A stretch of DNA of 64,000 nucleotides. Source: Neisseriaceae bacterium. GTDB taxonomy: Bacteria; Pseudomonadota; Gammaproteobacteria; Burkholderiales; Chromobacteriaceae. The stretch is taken from NCBI GenBank assembly GCA_027489245.1, contig JAIYAC010000004.1, positions 47,144 to 111,143 of the forward strand, given 5' to 3'. The notes below the pieces were generated by a model that saw only the letters and a list, made by a program, of their open reading frames with translations, was not told the DNA's origin and did no database searches. A program made the translations under genes and the position numbers. Of the stretch, positions 19,165-28,945 are shown piece after piece. Every line of letters begins with the position of its first letter. Position 1 is the stretch's first letter.

Positions 19165-20511
19165 CTACGCGGTGCTGGTGGCGGGGGCCTCGTTAGCCAG
19201 TGTGCCGATGGATAGCTCGGCAATATGGCTGGTGGCTTGCTGGGTACGCTCGGCCAGTTTGCGTACTTCGTCAGCGACCACAGCAAAGCCACGCCCGGCT
19301 TCGCCCACGCGTGCTGCCTCGATGGCAGCGTTCAGTGCCAGCAGGTTGGTTTGCTCGGATATGTCGCGGATGATGCTGACCAGGCTGGTAACTTTCTGGT
19401 AGTTCTCGGTCATGCGCTGCTGGTGTGTCAGCTCGCGTTGACGCAGCAGTTCCTGCGTTTTAATGGCATCGATATCCGTCAGTGCGCCCACCACGCGTAG
19501 TGGCGTGCCATCTGCCGCTCGCTTGGTCTGGCCTTTGGCGCGAAACCAGCGGTATTCCCCGCTTTTCAACATCAGCCGGTAGGTGATGTCATAGGGCGTG
19601 TAGCCGCTACGGTCTACCAGGTGCGCCTTGAAGGCGGCCACGACACGGTCGCGGTCTTCCGGGTGCAGGCGCGAGGCCCAGCTGTCCAGCACATTGGGGA
19701 AATCACTTTCATCCTGGTAGCCCAACAGGTAGCGAAACTGGTCTGACCACCAGAACGGGTTGGCCGCATTGACCGGGTCGCCAGCAATGACTTCCATGTC
19801 CCATAGCCCGTCAGACAGCATGGCTGTCGCCAGCTCAAACCGGGTGAGCGTGGTATGCAGCGCTTGTTCCTGATCACGTATGGTCTGAATGTCGGTGAGT
19901 GCACCTGCTACACGTAGTGGCTTGCCTTGCGCATCGCGCTTGGTTTCTCCCCGGGCGCGAAACCAGCGGTAGTCACCGTTTTTCAGCTTCAGCCGGTAGG
20001 TTATGTCGTAGGGGGTGGCACCACTGTGGTCGTTCAGATGGCGGCTGAAGGCGGCCAGGGTACGCTCTTTGTCTTCCGGGTGCAGGCGTGACGACCAGCT
20101 ACCCAGCGTATTGGGGAATTCGTTTTCCGAGTCAAAACCCAGCAAATGTCGGAAGGCGGGTGACCACCAGAATGGATAGTGCTCATGGATGGGTTGGGTT
20201 GGGTTGATTTCCATATCCCACAAGCCGTCAGCCGTGGCGCGTTGCATGAGCTCCAGTCTGTCTGCCAGGTTTTGTCTGTCGGTTACGCTACGGGCTTTTT
20301 CTGTGGCGGCTTCCCGTTGGGCTTCGCCCAGGGCCTGGCCCAGTTGCTGCAAGGCTTCCATTTTGGCTTGCAGCGTGGATAGCACGCTGATGATGCGTTC
20401 TTTGCTGTCTGCCGGGCCTGATGGTGGTGGGTGGCCCATGGTGCTTTCTACTGCCGAGATAAAGGCATCCAGCCGCTGCCGACTGCCCTTGCTGAATTCC
20501 AGTCCGAACAT
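19165..20511 (-). CDS. Soluble PAS-PAS chemoreceptor-like protein
   Basis: The 448-aa protein has no membrane helix. After an N-terminal helical region it has two PAS domains with PAC tails (about 120-235 and 250-360) and then only the hairpin tip of a methyl-accepting chemotaxis protein ([18 protein letters not shown] and [18 protein letters not shown]). The long methylation bundle is missing. The two PAS units are close copies of each other (both contain [19 protein letters not shown] and YRWFRA), so one arose by tandem duplication. The start at 20511 follows AGGAGA. It probably signals to CheA/CheW from the cytoplasm; the PAS cofactor is unknown. Confidence 0.85.
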   Translation of the reverse strand: MFGLEFSKGSRQRLDAFISAVESTMGHPPPSGPADSKERIISVLSTLQAKMEALQQLGQALGEAQREAATEKARSVTDRQNLADRLELMQRATADGLWDMEINPTQPIHEHYPFWWSPAFRHLLGFDSENEFPNTLGSWSSRLHPEDKERTLAAFSRHLNDHSGATPYDITYRLKLKNGDYRWFRARGETKRDAQGKPLRVAGALTDIQTIRDQEQALHTTLTRFELATAMLSDGLWDMEVIAGDPVNAANPFWWSDQFRYLLGYQDESDFPNVLDSWASRLHPEDRDRVVAAFKAHLVDRSGYTPYDITYRLMLKSGEYRWFRAKGQTKRAADGTPLRVVGALTDIDAIKTQELLRQRELTHQQRMTENYQKVTSLVSIIRDISEQTNLLALNAAIEAARVGEAGRGFAVVADEVRKLAERTQQATSHIAELSIGTLANEAPATSTA

Positions 20512-20640
20512 GGCGCTCTCCTGTGTAATGTGGACGCTGCTGCCGTGTGGGCATGCAGGCTTCATTATGAGAAGACGCTATGCATATCTTTAAAATGCAG
20601 GCTGAGGGTAAGGTTATGCGTGCAGGGTAGCGCCCATGGC

Positions 20641-21015
20641 TCAGCGGTGGGGGCATTGCCGGTACAGTAGCCCGGGTACAACCCGGATCATGCCATTCTC
20701 GAAAGGCACCTCCCCTTCATTGCCAACCAGCTCCCACGTTGTTTCGCCCGTTTGCAGGAGGCGATAAACCGGTGTGCCGGCCTGGTACCACAGCAGCTGT
20801 TTGCACTGAAAGTAATCCAGGGGTAGTAGCGGGCGCTCGTCTTGTACGAACATGGCGAGTGTCTCTGGTGCCTGTGCGGCGATCTGTTCGCGGTCAGCCA
20901 GCCAGATGCCGATCATCATGACCAGAAACGACAGCGCCAGTAGTGGCCAGGTGCCGCCCATGGCAAATATGACGGTCAGCACGCTGCTGCCGGTAAGAAA
21001 AAATTGGCTGTTCAT
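20641..21015 (-). CDS. Small membrane protein of unknown function
   Basis: I do not recognise this 124-aa protein. It has two hydrophobic stretches near the N-terminus (about 9-22 and 24-40), then a soluble C-terminal part of about 80 residues containing two cysteines. The layout suggests an inner-membrane anchor with a cytoplasmic or periplasmic domain. It lies upstream of the chemoreceptor gene on the same strand, 129 bases apart. Coding is supported by length, base composition and lack of a better frame. Confidence 0.55.
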   Translation of the reverse strand: MNSQFFLTGSSVLTVIFAMGGTWPLLALSFLVMMIGIWLADREQIAAQAPETLAMFVQDERPLLPLDYFQCKQLLWYQAGTPVYRLLQTGETTWELVGNEGEVPFENGMIRVVPGLLYRQCPHR

Positions 21016-21253
21016 GCTGGGTATCCGCTGAGCACCCGGCTAGGGGTGCATGGTTGCCATGTCATGCAGCGCAGTGGGGCGATGCATGGCCCGGTGGGGC
21101 TGTCCGTCTGGCAAACGCGGGGGGGTGTTTGCGTGGCCATGCTGGCCATAGGCGGGCGGCTAGGTTTGAAGCTTAGTGGCTTTTTTGCATGATTTTTGCG
21201 TGAAATCAGGCGCTAGACCATGAGCTTTGCGTGAACTGCGTTTTGGCAGGAAA
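21016..21253. other. Intergenic region with no recognisable gene
   Basis: Between the small membrane protein and the topA terminator I see short GC-rich palindromic patches but no convincing open frame, RNA or promoter pair. Confidence 0.4.
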
Positions 21254-21283
21254 TAAAAAAAGCCAGCCCGCAGGCTGGCTTTT
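21254..21283 (-). terminator. Terminator of topA
   Basis: AAAAGCCAGCC (21258-21268) and GGCTGGCTTTT (21273-21283) form an 11-bp stem with a 4-base loop. The A-run at 21254-21261 supplies a U-tract for the minus-strand topA transcript. Confidence 0.85.
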
Positions 21284-21296
21284 GTGTGGCAATGGA

Positions 21297-23591
21297 TCAG
21301 GCTTCGGCCTTCCCTTCCGGCGGGGCGATCTGCTCGGCGTAGCCGCATTCTTTTTGCGGGCACACTTTCTCTGTACCGCGACGCTTGGTGGTTTTCAGCG
21401 TCAGGATAGGCCAGTTGCACTTGGGGCAGGGCTCGGCAACCGGCGGGTTCCAGGTAGCGTATTTGCACTTGGGGTAGGTATTGCAGCTATAGAACAGCTT
21501 GCCGTAGCGGCTCTTGCGCTCGATCAGGCTACCGGTCTTGCATTCCGGGCACTGCACGCCAGTGTCGCGTGGCTTTTCCAGTGGCTCGATATGCTTGCAC
21601 TTGGGGTAGTTGGCGCAGCCGATGAACTTGCCGAAGCGGCCTTTCTTGATGTGCAGCTCGCCGCCGCAATCCGGGCAGGTGCGGTCTTCGATTACGGTTG
21701 GTGCTTCGGCTTCTGCCGCGGCTTGCTCGGCAGTTTCACCCACGTTGCGGGTGTAGTCGCAGTCCGGGTAGCCGGTGCAGGCAATGAAGCGGCCACGTTT
21801 ACCAAACTTGATCGACAGCGGTTTGCTGCATTTCGGGCAGGCTTCGTCCAGGCTTTCGGTGGTGACTTCCGCGCGCGAAATGCCTTCTTTTTCGGTGATC
21901 TGCTTGGAAAAACCCTTCCAGAAGCTGTCCATCACCGGCACCCACTGGCGGCTGCCGCTGGCGATTTCATCCAGCTGGTTTTCCAGCTTGGCGGTGAAGT
22001 TGTAGTCCACGTACTGGGCAAAGTGCTCGGTCAGGAACTTGTTGACGATGTCGCCGGTATCGGTAGGGAAGAAGCGCTTTTTGTCGATGATGACGTATTC
22101 GCGGTCTTTCAGCGTGGAGATGATGCTGGCGTAGGTGGACGGACGGCCGATGCCGAATTCTTCCAGGGCTTTTACCAGGCTGGCTTCCGAGAAACGCGGC
22201 GGCGGCTGAGTAAAGTGCTGATTGCCGTACAGCTTGTCTACCGGCAGGGTTTCGCCTTCGGTCAGTAGCGGCAGCTTGGCGTTTTCTTCGTCTTCGGCGT
22301 CGTCTACGTCTTCTTCGTACACCGACAGGAAGCCTGCAAACACCTGTACCTGGCCGCTGGCACGGAAGATGCCATCGCCTACGGCGATATCGATACTGGT
22401 GGTGTCAAAGCGTGCCGGGGCCATCTGGCAGGCCAGGGTGCGCTTCCACACCATGTCGTACAGCTTGAACTGGTCGGTGGTCAGGAACGGCTTGACCGAT
22501 TCCGGTGTGCGCAGGATGGACGTCGGGCGAATGGCCTCGTGCGCTTCCTGGGCATTCTTGGATTTGTTCTTGTAGCTGACGGCGTTTTTGGGCAGGTGTT
22601 CGGCGTCGAAACGTTCGGCAATGTAGCCGCGGATTTCTTCTACCGCTTCATTGGCCAGCGCCACCGAGTCGGTACGCATATAGGTAATCAGGCCCACGGT
22701 GCCCTGACCGATATCGATACCTTCGTACAGCTGCTGCGCGGTACGCATGGTGCGATCGGTGGTCATGCCCAGCTTGCGCACGGCCTCCTGTTGCAGGGTG
22801 GACGTGGTGAATGGTGCGGCGGGGCTGCGTGATTTCTTTTTCTTTTCGATGCTGGTGACGTTGGCCGCATGGCCGGCCAGCAGGCCCAGGATGCGGCTTT
22901 GTTCCGCTTCGTTGGGCACGTCGAATTGCTCCAGCTTTTTGCCGGCAAACTGGGTGAGCTTGGCGCTGAACTTGGTACGGCTCTTGTGGCTGTCCAGGTG
23001 TACGGTCCAGTATTCCTGCTCCACAAAGGCCTTGATCTCGTTTTCGCGTTCGCAGATCAGGCGCAGCGCCGGACTTTGTACACGGCCGGCAGACAGGCCG
23101 CGGCGGATTTTTTTCCACAGCAGTGGCGACAGGTTGAAACCTACCAGGTAGTCCAGTGCGCGGCGTGCTTGCTGGGCGTCTACCAGGTCCTGCGCGATGG
23201 CGCGCGGGTTGGCGATGGCTTCCAGTACCGCGTTTTTGGTGATTTCGTGGAACACCACACGCTGGGCGGTTTTGTCCTTCAACAGTTTTTTCTTGTTGAG
23301 GATTTCCACCAGGTGCCAGGAGATGGCTTCGCCTTCGCGGTCCGGATCCGTTGCCAGATAGACGTGGTCTACCTTGTTGACGGCTTCGATGATGGCGTCC
23401 ACGTGTTTGCTGTTGCGCGCAATCAGCTGGTACTTCATGGCGAAGTCTTTTTCCGGGTCCACAGCACCGTTTTTCGGTACCAGGTCGCGCACGTGGCCGT
23501 AGGAAGCCAGGACTTCAAAGTCCGGGCCCAGGTATTTTTTCAGCGTTTTCGCCTTGGAGGGCGATTCGACGATCAGGAGACTGGAGGGCAT
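21297..23591 (-). CDS. topA: DNA topoisomerase I
   Basis: The 764-aa type IA topoisomerase relaxes negative supercoils. Seen: the Toprim domain at the N-terminus (LLIVESPSKAKTLKKYL, DPDREGEAISWH), SAGRVQSPALRLI, the active-site tyrosine in GLITYMRTDS, and GIGRPSTYASII. Four Cys4-type zinc ribbons follow at the C-terminus (CPKCSKP, CPDCGGEL, CPECKTGS, CPKCNWP). The ATG at 23591 is the family start (MPSSLLIVESPSKA); the open extension upstream runs through the smg terminator and is not coding. Confidence 0.96.
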   Translation of the reverse strand: MPSSLLIVESPSKAKTLKKYLGPDFEVLASYGHVRDLVPKNGAVDPEKDFAMKYQLIARNSKHVDAIIEAVNKVDHVYLATDPDREGEAISWHLVEILNKKKLLKDKTAQRVVFHEITKNAVLEAIANPRAIAQDLVDAQQARRALDYLVGFNLSPLLWKKIRRGLSAGRVQSPALRLICERENEIKAFVEQEYWTVHLDSHKSRTKFSAKLTQFAGKKLEQFDVPNEAEQSRILGLLAGHAANVTSIEKKKKSRSPAAPFTTSTLQQEAVRKLGMTTDRTMRTAQQLYEGIDIGQGTVGLITYMRTDSVALANEAVEEIRGYIAERFDAEHLPKNAVSYKNKSKNAQEAHEAIRPTSILRTPESVKPFLTTDQFKLYDMVWKRTLACQMAPARFDTTSIDIAVGDGIFRASGQVQVFAGFLSVYEEDVDDAEDEENAKLPLLTEGETLPVDKLYGNQHFTQPPPRFSEASLVKALEEFGIGRPSTYASIISTLKDREYVIIDKKRFFPTDTGDIVNKFLTEHFAQYVDYNFTAKLENQLDEIASGSRQWVPVMDSFWKGFSKQITEKEGISRAEVTTESLDEACPKCSKPLSIKFGKRGRFIACTGYPDCDYTRNVGETAEQAAAEAEAPTVIEDRTCPDCGGELHIKKGRFGKFIGCANYPKCKHIEPLEKPRDTGVQCPECKTGSLIERKSRYGKLFYSCNTYPKCKYATWNPPVAEPCPKCNWPILTLKTTKRRGTEKVCPQKECGYAEQIAPPEGKAEA

Positions 23592-23642
23592 GTCTGCTTT
23601 GTTTTCAGTAGCACGCCATGGGGCGCGACATATTGTGTATTC

Positions 23643-23680
23643 ATCAAACAAAACAAGAGCGCAAGGTTTTGCGCTCTTGT
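23643..23680 (-). terminator. Terminator of the dprA-smg unit
   Basis: ACAAGAGCGCAA (23653-23664) and TTGCGCTCTTGT (23669-23680) form a perfect 12-bp stem with a GGTT loop. On the minus strand the stem is followed by TTTGTTTG. It lies between smg and topA. Confidence 0.85.
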
Positions 23681-23725
23681 CGAATCCTGACACTGCGGCC
23701 AACCTTGATGGCACGCAGTGTGTGC

Positions 23726-24184
23726 TTATTGCATGGTGGGTTCGCCGTGCAGGGCGCTGAGCAGGTCTTCACCTACCAGCACCGGCAGTTCTGCGCGTTG
23801 TGCCCACAGTACCATCAGTGCGGCCAGTTTGGCGGTTGGCAGGGTAATTTCGTCATCCGGCATCACCAGCAGGCGGTCGATCAGCATTTCTCGCTGGGCG
23901 GGTGACAGGGCACCGTTGTGTTCCAGGAACACGATCAGGCCGCGTACGTCGCTGGGCAGGCGCGAGATTTCGTATTCGTGAAAAACACGCATGCCACTGC
24001 CTTCATTGGCACCCAGATAAGCACCTTCATTCAGCTCGTTCAGGCCGTCAAGCCAGTCCAGCGCGTCGCTGATTTCCTCATTTTCGAAACCTGCTGCGGC
24101 GAGCTGGCGCCCCAGATCATCACGGGCGGGGCAATGATCGGGGTCATTGAATTCTTCTAGCAAAAAGGCGAGAACGTCAAACAT
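23726..24184 (-). CDS. smg: Smg family protein (DUF494)
   Basis: The 152-aa acidic protein begins MFDVLAFLLEEF and has the FENEEISDALDWLDGL helix typical of Smg. Its molecular role is not established. Smg almost always sits next to dprA, def, fmt or topA in gamma- and betaproteobacteria, which is exactly its place here: 30 bases after dprA on the same strand. Confidence 0.92.
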   Translation of the reverse strand: MFDVLAFLLEEFNDPDHCPARDDLGRQLAAAGFENEEISDALDWLDGLNELNEGAYLGANEGSGMRVFHEYEISRLPSDVRGLIVFLEHNGALSPAQREMLIDRLLVMPDDEITLPTAKLAALMVLWAQRAELPVLVGEDLLSALHGEPTMQ

Positions 24185-24214
24185 CTATAGGAATCAATCA
24201 CTTGTATGGGTTGG

Positions 24215-25306
24215 CTAGTGGGCGTCGGCACGGCGCTGGTAGCGCCCGCCTTGCATGCTGTCGACATGGCCCAGTAGTTCGAGCTCAAGAAGCATCGCGT
24301 AAACGTCCCCCGCCGTCAACCCGAGCCGGCTGGCCAGGGTGTCGGCGTCTACCGGGTCGTAGCCCATGGCTTGCAGAATATCGGGGCCTTCGGTGATGAC
24401 TTGTTCTGCTGCTGCCGCCGTGTCGGGTAGCGGGGCGGACGGCTTGCCGATTTCGTCCAGTACGTCGTCTACCGTTTCTACCAGCCGGGCGCCGTCCTTG
24501 ATCAGCCGGTGGCAGCCGCGGGCCTGCGGGTTCAGGATGGAGCCGGGGATGGCCATGACTTCGCGCCCGGCTTCCAGCGACAGGCGGGCGGTAATCAGCG
24601 AGCCGCTTTGCAACGTGGCCTCTACCACCAGGCAACCACGGCACAGGCCGGCAATGATGCGGTTGCGGCGCGGGAAGTGTTGCGCCAGCGGGCCCATACC
24701 CAGCGCAAACTCGGACAAAATCAGGCCCTGCTCGGCGATCTGGTGCGCCAGCTTGCGATTGCTGGCCGGGTAGACGCGGTCTATGCCCGTGCCGATGATG
24801 GCAATGGTGCCGCCACCTGCGGCCAGGGCGCCTTCGTGGGCGGCGGCGTCTATGCCGCCGGCCAGGCCGCTGACGATGGTGTAGCCCTGTGCGGCCAACC
24901 TTTTGGCAAAGGTACGGGCGTTATCTTCGCCTTGCGGGGTGGCGTTGCGGCTGCCCACGATGGCCAGCATGGGCGTGGCGAGCAGGGCACGTTGGCCGCG
25001 GGCAAACAGCAGCGGCGGGGCGGCACCCGCCTCGGCCAGTTGGCAGGGGTAGTCCGGGTCGTTCAGGGTGAGCAGGCTGCAGCCCGGTTGCTGTGCCCAC
25101 GCCAGGGCGTCGGCGGCACTCTGGCGGGCGATATCGCCACCCAGTGCATCCAGTGCTTCGCCTTCCAGCACGCCGGCTAGCTGGCTGCGGTTGGCAGCCA
25201 GCACGGCACTGGCGCTGCCAAAGCGCTGCAGTAGCTGCAGAAAGCGCTGCGGGCCAATGCCGGGCGACAGCGCCAGGGTGGCCCAGTCTTGCAGGCTGTA
25301 GCTCAT
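24215..25306 (-). CDS. dprA: DNA-processing protein DprA (Smf)
   Basis: The 363-aa protein binds incoming single-stranded DNA and loads RecA during natural transformation. The N-terminal SAM-like helices (LALSPGIGPQRFLQLLQRFG) are followed by the Rossmann-fold core with AIVGSRNATPQG, GLAGGIDAAAHEGAL, GTGIDRVYPASN and FPRRNRIIAGLC. A C-terminal winged helix of DprA type (residues about 300-360) completes it. It starts by overlapping the stop of the LysM gene (ATGA). A 14-base copy of the repeated element (24890-24903) lies within it. Its presence supports, without proving, natural competence. Confidence 0.95.
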   Translation of the reverse strand: MSYSLQDWATLALSPGIGPQRFLQLLQRFGSASAVLAANRSQLAGVLEGEALDALGGDIARQSAADALAWAQQPGCSLLTLNDPDYPCQLAEAGAAPPLLFARGQRALLATPMLAIVGSRNATPQGEDNARTFAKRLAAQGYTIVSGLAGGIDAAAHEGALAAGGGTIAIIGTGIDRVYPASNRKLAHQIAEQGLILSEFALGMGPLAQHFPRRNRIIAGLCRGCLVVEATLQSGSLITARLSLEAGREVMAIPGSILNPQARGCHRLIKDGARLVETVDDVLDEIGKPSAPLPDTAAAAEQVITEGPDILQAMGYDPVDADTLASRLGLTAGDVYAMLLELELLGHVDSMQGGRYQRRADAH

Positions 25307-26316
25307 TCGGGCTGGGCGACGCGGTCGCCCACGATGACCGGCTGGGTGGCATCGACCACCAGGGCGTAGGAGGCCTTGTTGAAGACGCGATAGACGATCA
25401 GGCGGCCAACTTGCTGGGTAGGCAGCACAGCGTGTTGTTTGGGGGCAATCTGCACCGTACGTGGTGCGCGGTAGATGCCGAAGACGTGGCCGATTTCTAC
25501 CCCGTCGCGCAGGCCACGGTTGATCATCACATTATAATTCTGGCCGATTTCGTTCACGCCGTTGTAGGCGCTGACGACACGGCCTTCCAGTGCCGCCGGT
25601 GCTTCGTGCGGGGAATATTGCGGTACGGTGAACTGGCTGGCTTTCATCAAGCGGTCGCCTACCAGCACTTCTTCTGCCACTTTACCCACCATCAGCGTGC
25701 TGATGGTGTCCAGCTTGCTCACTGTCAGCTCGCCGCCATAGGTCACTTCATGGCCCAGTACTTCTTTGGTATCCGGGTCGGTAATGGTGCGGCCCAGGCG
25801 GTAGGCTTGCCAGGTGCCGCCGGCATCCAGGCCCTGGCCATAGGCCACGTCAGTGGTAGACAGGATCACCCGGTTGTCCTGGCCGGCAATGATGCGCGGC
25901 GCGCTGTTGTAGCTGGACAGGTCGTCCAGCAGCAACGGGCGTTTCAGGAAGGGCTCGATCATGCGGGCCGGGATGGTGCTGATGGCGGCATCCAGCGGCT
26001 GGCTGCGAATCTGCGGTGACAGCTTTACCACGCGGTTGCCTTCACGGCGCAGAACCGGTTCGCCGTCTATCATGTCCAATACCAGGGTTTCACCGGGGTA
26101 GATCAGGTGCGGGTTCTTGACCTCGTCGCGGTTCAGCCGCCACAGCTGCGGCCATTTCCAGGGCGACTTCAGGTACCGGGCCGAAATATCCCACAGGGTA
26201 TCGCCCTTTTTGACCACGTAGCGTTGTGGTGCGCCCTCGCGCAGCGCCAGTGTATCGGCGTAGGCCGGCGCAGACAGGCCAATGGCAATGAGTAGCGATA
26301 TAATAGGTTTAAACAT
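25303..26316 (-). CDS. Exported LysM-domain protein
   Basis: This 337-aa protein has a signal peptide (PIISLLIAIGLSAP, cleavage near AYA) and one LysM domain right after it (YVVKKGDTLWDISARYL, then NPHLIYPGETL), expected to bind peptidoglycan. The remaining ~250 residues are beta-rich and have no domain I can name. Proteins of this build precede dprA in many betaproteobacteria. The start at MFKPII (26316) gives a normal signal peptide. It is divergent from def. Confidence 0.82.
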   Translation of the reverse strand: MFKPIISLLIAIGLSAPAYADTLALREGAPQRYVVKKGDTLWDISARYLKSPWKWPQLWRLNRDEVKNPHLIYPGETLVLDMIDGEPVLRREGNRVVKLSPQIRSQPLDAAISTIPARMIEPFLKRPLLLDDLSSYNSAPRIIAGQDNRVILSTTDVAYGQGLDAGGTWQAYRLGRTITDPDTKEVLGHEVTYGGELTVSKLDTISTLMVGKVAEEVLVGDRLMKASQFTVPQYSPHEAPAALEGRVVSAYNGVNEIGQNYNVMINRGLRDGVEIGHVFGIYRAPRTVQIAPKQHAVLPTQQVGRLIVYRVFNKASYALVVDATQPVIVGDRVAQPE

Positions 26317-26423
26317 CAGAAAGTGACCCCATTTGACCGGCACTTGAGAAAAAGGCTAACCGGATGCTGGCAACATTATCGTTCTGGCTGCCGCCATCCC
26401 ACAACTGGAAATCTGTTTGAATC

Positions 26424-26927
26424 ATGGCACTGCTTAACATCCTGCACTACCCGGACCCGCGCCTGCACAAGGTAGCCGCCCCGGTCACCCTCTTCGACGC
26501 GGCACTGCAAAAGCAGGTCGACGATATGTTTGAAACCATGCACGAAGCCAAAGGCATCGGCCTGGCGGCCACGCAGGTGAACTATCACTACCGCCTGCTG
26601 GTGATCGATGTGTCGGAAGACAAAAGCGAGCCACTGGTGGTGATCAACCCCGAGTTTTTGCAAAAAGACGGCGAAACCGTGTACGAAGAGGGCTGCCTGT
26701 CGGTGCCTGGCGTGTACGATAAAGTCACCCGCGCCGAGCGCGTCAAGCTGCGCGCCCAGAACGCCAAGGGCGAGTTTTTCGAGCTGGAAGCCGACGGCCT
26801 GCTGGCCATTTGCCTGCAGCACGAGGTCGATCATCTGGACGGCAAGGTGTTCGTGGAATACCTGTCCGAGATGAAGCAAAGCCGCATCAAGACCAAGCTG
26901 AAAAAGCGCGAAAAACAAAACATGTAA
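26424..26927 (+). CDS. def: Peptide deformylase
   Basis: The 167-aa metalloenzyme removes the N-formyl group from nascent proteins. All three motifs are present: GIGLAATQV (about residue 43), EEGCLSVPG (about 88, Cys ligand) and HEVDH (about 133, two His ligands and the catalytic Glu). It is followed by fmt, the enzyme that adds the formyl group to initiator tRNA, the usual order. Confidence 0.96.
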   Translation: MALLNILHYPDPRLHKVAAPVTLFDAALQKQVDDMFETMHEAKGIGLAATQVNYHYRLLVIDVSEDKSEPLVVINPEFLQKDGETVYEEGCLSVPGVYDKVTRAERVKLRAQNAKGEFFELEADGLLAICLQHEVDHLDGKVFVEYLSEMKQSRIKTKLKKREKQNM

Positions 26928-26962
26928 GCTGCTGCAGCTTGTTGCTGCTGTAGTTGATCGGG

Positions 26963-26992
26963 GCACGCAAGCGTGCCCTTTGGCTTTTTAGC
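26963..26992 (+). terminator. Hairpin between def and fmt
   Basis: GGGCACGC (26963-26970) and GCGTGCCC (26973-26980) form a tight stem followed by TTTGGCTTTTT. It may be a partial terminator, since fmt begins 36 bases later. Confidence 0.6.
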
Positions 26993-27027
26993 GATGGCCC
27001 CGGCCACGCTGCCAGGAAAGACACCCG

Positions 27028-27948
27028 ATGAAACTGATATTTGCCGGTACGCCGGTCTTTGCTGCCCAGGCGCTGCAGGCGCTGATTGACGCCGGCCACG
27101 AGATTCCCCTGGTGCTTACCCAGCCAGACCGCCCGGCCGGGCGCGGCATGAAGCTCAAGCCCAGCCCGGTAAAAGAGCTGGCATTGCAGCACGGCCTGCG
27201 CGTGGAGCAGCCGCTGACGCTGAAAACCCCCGAGGCGCAGGCGCTGGTGGCCGATGTGGGCGCCGAGGTGATGGTGGTGGCAGCCTACGGCCTGCTGCTA
27301 CCCAAAGCCGTGCTAGACATGCCCGCGCGCGGCTGCCTGAATATCCACGCCTCGCTGCTGCCGCGCTGGCGCGGTGCGGCGCCTATCCAGCGTGCCATCC
27401 TGGCGGGCGACGCGGAAACCGGCATCACCATCATGCAAATGGACGTGGGCCTGGATACCGGCGATATGTTGTCGGTACACCCGCTGCCGATTAGCGGTGA
27501 CGACAGCGCCGCCAGCCTGCACGACAAGTTGGCCGCACTGGGTGCCCAGGCCATCGTGGCCACCTTGGCGGCACTGGATACCTGCCCGGCCGTCAAGCAG
27601 CCGGAAGCGGGGGTGACCTACGCCGCCAAGCTCACCAAAGAAGAAGCCCGCGTGGACTGGCAGCTGCCAGCCGCCGATATCGCCCGTGCCATTCGCGCCT
27701 ACAACCCGGCCCCTGGGGCGCACACGCTGCTGGCTGGCGAGGCGCTCAAGCTGTGGCAGGCCCACGCTATTGATGGCCAGGCATCGGCAGGGCAGGTGGT
27801 GCGCGCCGATGCCGACGGCGTGGTGGTGGGCAGCGGCGACGGGCTTGTTGTATTAACGCAACTGCAAGCCGCTGGTGGCAAAAGGTTGGCCGCACGCGAC
27901 TTTATTGCCGGCCGCCCGACACTGGCGGGGGCCGTACTGGGTGCTTGA
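27028..27948 (+). CDS. fmt: Methionyl-tRNA formyltransferase
   Basis: The 306-aa protein transfers formyl from 10-formyl-THF to Met-tRNAfMet. The N-terminal domain has [10 protein letters not shown] and the formyl-binding loop [16 protein letters not shown] (about 109-124), with DTGDM further on. The C-terminal OB-fold tRNA-binding domain covers about 210-306. AGGAAAG precedes the start. Two copies of the repeated element lie in its frame (27528, 27885), both read as Leu-Ala-Ala. Confidence 0.95.
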   Translation: MKLIFAGTPVFAAQALQALIDAGHEIPLVLTQPDRPAGRGMKLKPSPVKELALQHGLRVEQPLTLKTPEAQALVADVGAEVMVVAAYGLLLPKAVLDMPARGCLNIHASLLPRWRGAAPIQRAILAGDAETGITIMQMDVGLDTGDMLSVHPLPISGDDSAASLHDKLAALGAQAIVATLAALDTCPAVKQPEAGVTYAAKLTKEEARVDWQLPAADIARAIRAYNPAPGAHTLLAGEALKLWQAHAIDGQASAGQVVRADADGVVVGSGDGLVVLTQLQAAGGKRLAARDFIAGRPTLAGAVLGA

Positions 27949-28002
27949 GTTGCCGGCCTGTCGCCCTCATAGTCCTTAACGAACGCCTGAAAGGAGCAAG
28001 AC

Positions 28003-28860
28003 ATGGGCTTTAACTGGTTCAAGACCACGCTGTTGATGGCGGCCATCCTGGCGCTGTTCGTGATGATAGGCGGCATGATCGGCGGCAAGGCCGGCATGCT
28101 GATTGCCCTGCTGTTGGGCGGTGGCATGAACGTGTACGCCTACTGGAACTCCGACCAGATGGTGTTGCGTATGTACAACGCCCAGCAGGTGGATGCGCAA
28201 TCCGCGCCCGAGCTGTACGGCATGGTGGCCGAGCTGGCGCAGCGCGCCAATATGCCCATGCCGCGCGTGTACGTGATTCACGAAGAGCAGCCCAACGCGT
28301 TTGCTACCGGGCGCAACCCCGAGCACGCCGCCGTGGCAGCCACCACCGGCATCATGCGCATGCTGGATTACCGCGAGCTGCGCGGTGTCATGGCGCACGA
28401 GCTGGCGCACGTGAAGCACCGCGACACGCTGATCTCTACCGTCAGCGCCACCATGGCCGGTGCCATTTCGGCGCTGGCCAACTTTGCCATGTTCTTCGGC
28501 GGCCGCGACGAAGACGGCCGCCCGGTGAACCCCATTGCCGGCATTGCCGTGGCGCTGCTGGCACCGTTGGCCGCCAGCCTGATCCAGATGGCCATTTCCC
28601 GGGCGCGCGAGTTTGAAGCCGACCGTGGCGGCGCCGAGATCAGTGGCGACCCGCTAGCGTTGGCCGCAGCCTTGCAGAAGATCGAATACTACGCCCAGTA
28701 CCGCACCATGCCTGCTGCAGAGGCCCACCCGGAAACCGCGCAGATGATGATCATCAACCCGCTATCCGGCGGTGGTGGCATCAGTAGCCTGTTCCGCACC
28801 CACCCGCACACCGAAGAACGTATCGCCCGCCTGCAGGAGATTGCCCGCGGCGGCGCGTGA
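28003..28860 (+). CDS. htpX: Membrane zinc metalloprotease HtpX
   Basis: The 285-aa M48 peptidase takes part in quality control of inner-membrane proteins. It has two N-terminal TM helices (about 7-25 and 28-45), the zinc site HELAH (about residue 131) with the third ligand Glu in REFEADRGG, and two further hydrophobic stretches around 145-200. AAAGGAG precedes the ATG. A strong hairpin follows the stop. Confidence 0.94.
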   Translation: MGFNWFKTTLLMAAILALFVMIGGMIGGKAGMLIALLLGGGMNVYAYWNSDQMVLRMYNAQQVDAQSAPELYGMVAELAQRANMPMPRVYVIHEEQPNAFATGRNPEHAAVAATTGIMRMLDYRELRGVMAHELAHVKHRDTLISTVSATMAGAISALANFAMFFGGRDEDGRPVNPIAGIAVALLAPLAASLIQMAISRAREFEADRGGAEISGDPLALAAALQKIEYYAQYRTMPAAEAHPETAQMMIINPLSGGGGISSLFRTHPHTEERIARLQEIARGGA

Positions 28861-28891
28861 AACGGTATCATTCGGCCTTAAATTTGATTTG

Positions 28892-28925
28892 CGGCCACCG
28901 CCCCAGCCGGGCGGTGGCCGGTTTT
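28892..28925 (+). terminator. Terminator after htpX
   Basis: CGGCCACCGCCC (28892-28903) pairs with GGGCGGTGGCCG (28909-28920), then GTTTT. The 12-bp stem is perfect. rsmB starts 20 bases later. Confidence 0.8.
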
Positions 28926-28945
28926 ATTGGAAAGACCCAAACAGC

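Noticed and set aside
23592..23714. N-terminal extension of topA
   Set aside because: The added residues have no counterpart in the family and run through the smg terminator hairpin.
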